Assembly (NCBI RefSeq): GCF_027532025.1 | Contig: NZ_JAPZSY010000107.1 | Location: forward strand, 1-64,000 | Direction of reading: 5' to 3' | Origin: Inhella sp. | GTDB taxonomy: Bacteria > Pseudomonadota > Gammaproteobacteria > Burkholderiales > Burkholderiaceae_C | Length of the DNA: 64,000 nucleotides | Part shown: in pieces, positions 60,919 through 64,000 of the stretch | Layout: each line of letters opens with the position of its first letter | Position numbering within the stretch: position 1 is the first letter of the stretch | Made by a program: the position numbers and the translations under genes | The notes under the pieces: model-generated | The model's database searches: none | What the model was told of the DNA's origin: nothing | The model's input: only the letters and a program-made list of their open reading frames with translations

Positions 60919-62148
60919 TCAGCGGCTGTCACGGTCGCGGGAGCGCGCGGCATCGCGCGAGCGCATGTCCACCGGCGGCGCGGTCGTCGGTGCCGGCGCC
61001 TCTGGCGCTGGGGCCGCCGCGGCGGGCGCGGGCGTCGGGGCGCCGGCAGCCTGCATCAGCTTGTCCAGGGGCAGGTACAGCAGGTTGGAGCCGGCCTTGG
61101 CGTCCACCATCACCTTGCTGACGTTGGCATACACCTGCTGCATGGTTTCGGTGTAGAGCCGGTCGCGCGTCACGGCGGGCGCCTTCTGGTACTCGGCCAA
61201 CACCGAGCGGAAGCGCTGCGTGTCACCCTGGGCCACCGACACCACCCGGGCTTTGTGGCCCTCCGCCTCTTCGAGCAAGCGCGCGGCCGTGCCCTTGGCG
61301 GCCGGGATCACCTGATTGGCGTAGGCCTCGCCCTCGTTCTTGGCCCGCTCGCGGTCGGCCCCGGCCCGCACGGCGTCGTCGAACGCCGCCTGCACCTGCT
61401 CGGGCGCCATCACGCTGCTCACGTTCACGTTGACCACCTGCACGCCGGCCTTCAGCGTATCGAGTTGGGTTTGGATCGACTTGACCAAGTCGTTGGCCAG
61501 GGCATCGCGCTGCTCGTAGAGCACCGAATCCATGGTCGAGCGCCCCACGATCTCCCGCACGGCCGTCTCCGCCGCTTGGTCCACCGCGAAATCGGCACGG
61601 TTGTTCTCGAACAGGTAGTCGCGCGAATCCTTCAGGCGGTACTGCACGGAGAAGCGGATGTCGACGATGTTCTCGTCCCGCGTCAGCATGGCGGAATCCC
61701 GCAGACCGGTCGATGAATCGACCTGTGTCGCGCCAATCTCGCGCGTTTGCACCTGGCTGAATTGAACCGCTTCGTGCGCTTGGAAGGGGTACGGCAGCCG
61801 CCACTGGATGCCCGCTTCCACGGTCTTGCTGTAGCGGCCGAAGGAGGTGATCACCGCCTGCGAGCCTTCCTGCACGATGAAAAAGCCACTGCCCAACCAG
61901 CCCAAGCCCACCACCGCAACGGCCAACCCGAGGCCGGCGCCCGCCGCTTTCATGCCGTCTGGCGAGCCGCCGCCCCCCGCGCCCGGGCGCAATCCGTTCG
62001 GCCCTTGGGGACCTCCCGGCATCAGGTTGCCCAGCTTGCGCTTGAAGTCGCGCCACAGTTCGTCGAGGTCAGGCGGGCCATCCTGCTGGGCTTTGAGACC
62101 CGGCAGGCGGGCCAGCAGGCGAGCGGCGGTGGAATGCAAGTCGCGCAT
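60919..62148 (-). CDS. hflK: HflK, FtsH protease modulator subunit
   Basis: Partner of HflC. 409 residues from the ATG at 62148. A Gly/Pro-rich cytoplasmic N-terminus (LMPGGPQGPNGLRPGAGGGG), a single membrane helix (LGLAVAVVGLGWLGSGFFIV), then the SPFH domain (EGSQAVITSFGRYSKTVEAGIQW; VDIRFSVQYRLKDSRDYLFEN) and a helical coil (DDAVRAGADRERAKNEGEAYAN). The C-terminal tail is Ala/Pro-rich. It lies 16 bp after hflX on the minus strand. Confidence 0.96.
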   Translation of the reverse strand: MRDLHSTAARLLARLPGLKAQQDGPPDLDELWRDFKRKLGNLMPGGPQGPNGLRPGAGGGGSPDGMKAAGAGLGLAVAVVGLGWLGSGFFIVQEGSQAVITSFGRYSKTVEAGIQWRLPYPFQAHEAVQFSQVQTREIGATQVDSSTGLRDSAMLTRDENIVDIRFSVQYRLKDSRDYLFENNRADFAVDQAAETAVREIVGRSTMDSVLYEQRDALANDLVKSIQTQLDTLKAGVQVVNVNVSSVMAPEQVQAAFDDAVRAGADRERAKNEGEAYANQVIPAAKGTAARLLEEAEGHKARVVSVAQGDTQRFRSVLAEYQKAPAVTRDRLYTETMQQVYANVSKVMVDAKAGSNLLYLPLDKLMQAAGAPTPAPAAAAPAPEAPAPTTAPPVDMRSRDAARSRDRDSR

Positions 62149-62164
62149 GGGGGATGGTGGGAAG

Positions 62165-63355
62165 TCAGAGAGTGGGTTCGGGCACGGGCCACGCAGTAGA
62201 TGCGGGCGCCGCGTCAGGGATCAAGGGCTCGTCGAGCGATGCGCGGACGAGCAATTGGCGCAGATCGGCCAAACCTTCGCCCGAGTGTGCGCTTAGGAAG
62301 ACGCGTGCCACGCGCGTGCCGTCGGGACGCTCCACCCAATCCAGACGCGAACGCGGCTGCTGGCCCTCGGGCAAGGCATCGATCTTGTTGAACACGACCA
62401 CCTGCGGCGTGCCAGCAACCCCGATTTCATCCAGCACGCGCTCCACTTCAGCCCACTGTTCGTGCAGCTTGGGGGAGGTGGCGTCGATCACGTGAAGCAG
62501 CAACTGGGCATCCGCCGCCTCTTGCAGGGTCGCCTTGAAGGCCTCGACCAACTTGTGCGGCAAATCTCGGATGAAGCCCACGGTGTCGCTCAGCGCCACC
62601 TGGGGCACGCCGTCGCCCAGGTAGAGCGAACGGGTGGTGGTGTCCAGCGTCGCGAACAGCTGGTCGGCGGCGTAAGCGCCGGCCTTGGTCAGGGCATTGA
62701 AGAGGGTGGACTTGCCGGCGTTGGTGTACCCCACCAGCGACACCCGCAAGCTGTCCCCGCGGGCACGGGCGCGGCGCTGGGTTTGCCGCTGGCGCTCCAC
62801 CTTGCCCAGGCGCAGCTTGAGTTGCTTGATGCGCTGGTCGATCATGCGCCGGTCCAGCTCCATCTGCCGCTCGCCCGGTCCTCCTCGCGCCCCAATGCCA
62901 CCGCGCTGGCGCTCCAAGTGGCTCCAGCGGCGCACCAAGCGCGTGGCCAGGTATTGCAACTGGGCCAACTCAACCTGCAACTTGCCCTCGTGGCTGCGGG
63001 CGCGCTGCGCAAAGATCTCCAAGATCAAGGCCGTGCGGTCGGCCACCGACACGCCCAGCACCTGCTCCAGGTTGCGCTGCTGCACGGGCGACAGGGCTTG
63101 ATCGAACAAAACGCCTTCGGCACCATGCCCGGCCACCAGGGCCTTGATTTCCTCGGCCTTGCCGCTGCCCACGAACAGGGCCGCATCGGGCGCCTTGCGC
63201 CGGGCGATCACGCGGGCCACGGCGTCGTCACCCGCCGTGGAAGCCAACAAGGCCAGTTCGTCCAGGGTGTCGTCGAAGTCCGGATCGCGGCCGAAATCCA
63301 CGCCCACGAGCACCACCCGGGCGCGCTCGGGCGCGAGATCGTGAGTCGCCGTCAC
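62165..63355 (-). CDS. hflX: GTPase HflX, ribosome-splitting factor
   Basis: Heat- and stress-linked GTPase that separates stalled ribosomes. 396 residues from a GTG at 63355; no in-frame ATG precedes the domain. N-terminal HflX domain (LLASTAGDDAVARVIARRKAPDAALFVGSGKAEEIK; LFDQALSPVQQRNLEQ), coiled linker (RMIDQRIKQLKLRLGKVERQRQTQR), then G1 GYTNAGKSTLFNALT, G3 DTVGFIRDLPH and G4 FNKIDAL. 34 bp after hfq. Confidence 0.96.
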   Translation of the reverse strand: MTATHDLAPERARVVLVGVDFGRDPDFDDTLDELALLASTAGDDAVARVIARRKAPDAALFVGSGKAEEIKALVAGHGAEGVLFDQALSPVQQRNLEQVLGVSVADRTALILEIFAQRARSHEGKLQVELAQLQYLATRLVRRWSHLERQRGGIGARGGPGERQMELDRRMIDQRIKQLKLRLGKVERQRQTQRRARARGDSLRVSLVGYTNAGKSTLFNALTKAGAYAADQLFATLDTTTRSLYLGDGVPQVALSDTVGFIRDLPHKLVEAFKATLQEAADAQLLLHVIDATSPKLHEQWAEVERVLDEIGVAGTPQVVVFNKIDALPEGQQPRSRLDWVERPDGTRVARVFLSAHSGEGLADLRQLLVRASLDEPLIPDAAPASTAWPVPEPTL

Positions 63356-63389
63356 GTGGTCATCCCGGCGGCCGAGCCGCGTTGGAGGC

Positions 63390-63629
63390 TCAAGCCGACG
63401 ACGTTTCGGACGGGTTGAAGCTCACAGCCCGACTCGGCACCACCGTGGAAATGGCGTGCTTGTAGACCATTTGCGTCACCGTGTTGCGCAGCAACACGAC
63501 GTACTGGTCGAACGACTCGATCTGCCCCTGCAACTTGATGCCGTTGACCAGGTAGATGGAGACGGGCACGTGCTCTTTGCGCAGCAGGTTGAGGAAGGGG
63601 TCCTGCAGCAGTTGGCCTTTGTTGCTCAC
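63390..63629 (-). CDS. hfq: RNA chaperone Hfq
   Basis: Hexameric Sm-like RNA chaperone for small RNA pairing. 79 residues from a GTG at 63629 ([21 protein letters not shown]); GGAA lies seven bases upstream, and the frame's extra 15 codons are not conserved. Sm1 [29 protein letters not shown] (in parts) and Sm2 [15 protein letters not shown] are intact, with the proximal-face Gln and KH motif present. Short C-terminal tail as in other beta-proteobacteria. Confidence 0.97.
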   Translation of the reverse strand: MSNKGQLLQDPFLNLLRKEHVPVSIYLVNGIKLQGQIESFDQYVVLLRNTVTQMVYKHAISTVVPSRAVSFNPSETSSA

Positions 63630-63689
63630 GATATGTTCCGTGTTCGTTGGAGTAGAAGCATCTGACCTTAACACAGCGAGGGAAAGCCC

Positions 63690-64000
63690 TCAGCGTTCAC
63701 GATCATCGAAAGGGTTGTCGGCCGAACGCATCTCGATGCGCAGCGGCGTGCCAGTCAGACCAAAGTGCGCCCGGATGCGCGCCTCGAGGTAGCGCTTGTA
63801 GCTGTCGTCGATGTGATCCAGTGAGTTGCCGTGGATCACCACGATGGGCGGGTTCATGCCCCCTTGGTGCGCGTAGCGCATCTTGGGGCGGAACGAACCG
63901 GAGCGCTTGGGCGCTTGGTGCTGCGCGGCATCGTGGATCAAGCGCGTCAGCACCGGCGTGCTGAGCTTCTTGAAAGCCGAGCCATAGGCCTCACCCAGCG
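63690..64000 (-). CDS. der: Ribosome-associated GTPase Der (EngA), C-terminal part, cut by the window edge
   Basis: The frame is open from the right edge to the TGA at 63690, 103 codons. The sequence is the KH-like C-terminal domain of Der: [33 protein letters not shown] in the form [38 protein letters not shown] and [23 protein letters not shown]. The two GTPase domains lie beyond the window. It starts the der-hfq-hflX-hflKC run. Confidence 0.95.
   Translation of the reverse strand, partial: LGEAYGSAFKKLSTPVLTRLIHDAAQHQAPKRSGSFRPKMRYAHQGGMNPPIVVIHGNSLDHIDDSYKRYLEARIRAHFGLTGTPLRIEMRSADNPFDDRER

Overview
The window is one stretch of a GC-rich bacterial chromosome, densely coded, with many start/stop overlaps (ATGA, TGATG). 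The der-hfq-hflX-hflK-hflC-DUF2065 order, a glucokinase fused to an RpiR-type regulator, the kynBUA operon, an rraA next to an L-lactate dehydrogenase gene, and interspersed palindromes with a CCCCC(n)CGGGGG core all point to Betaproteobacteria, order Burkholderiales (Comamonadaceae or the Leptothrix/Roseateles relatives). This placement is inferred from gene content, not from a marker search. The left edge cuts a TonB-dependent receptor gene and the right edge cuts der. I saw no prophage, IS transposase, CRISPR array or rRNA.

1-22.4 kb, cell-wall recycling. After a divergent pair (TonB-dependent receptor, PBP4-type DacB) comes a tightly coupled operon, 4482-14945: MurQ etherase, AmpG-like permease, NagX-like acyltransferase, DigH-like glycosidase, a GlcNAc/MurNAc-type kinase, an AmiD-like amidase, and a complete Dpp/Opp-type ABC importer without its binding protein. 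A GGDEF-EAL protein and an agmatinase-family enzyme follow. Then come an orphan peptide-binding protein, a LysR regulator, a D-Ala-D-Ala dipeptidase and an LD-carboxypeptidase, which look like the missing half of the same pathway.

22.4-35.5 kb, housekeeping. A PilZ protein; tcdA followed directly by two tRNA-Lys genes and a terminator; a YeeE/YedE sulfur transporter; tolB-pal-cpoB; mfd with a small secreted protein and serB; a LytS/LytTR two-component pair coupled to a GIN-domain protein.

35.5-50.1 kb, metabolism and glucan use. rraA, lldD, an epimerase-like protein, then DUF6445 / lipoprotein / tryptophan-halogenase-like / TonB-receptor genes, facing a secreted alpha-amylase, a glucokinase and the glucokinase-RpiR (HexR-like) fusion. 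Four 15-bp palindromes resembling the HexR operator lie in front of the receptor, the amylase and the two glucokinase genes, tying them into one candidate regulon.

50.1-64 kb. Glutaryl-CoA dehydrogenase with a DUF2520 partner, a divergent LysR, a CoA-transferase, the kynurenine operon kynBUA, an aminopeptidase P, and the hfl locus read from the right edge. Four REP-like palindromic elements are scattered through the window; two lie in frame inside conserved genes (the dppD-like gene and mfd).
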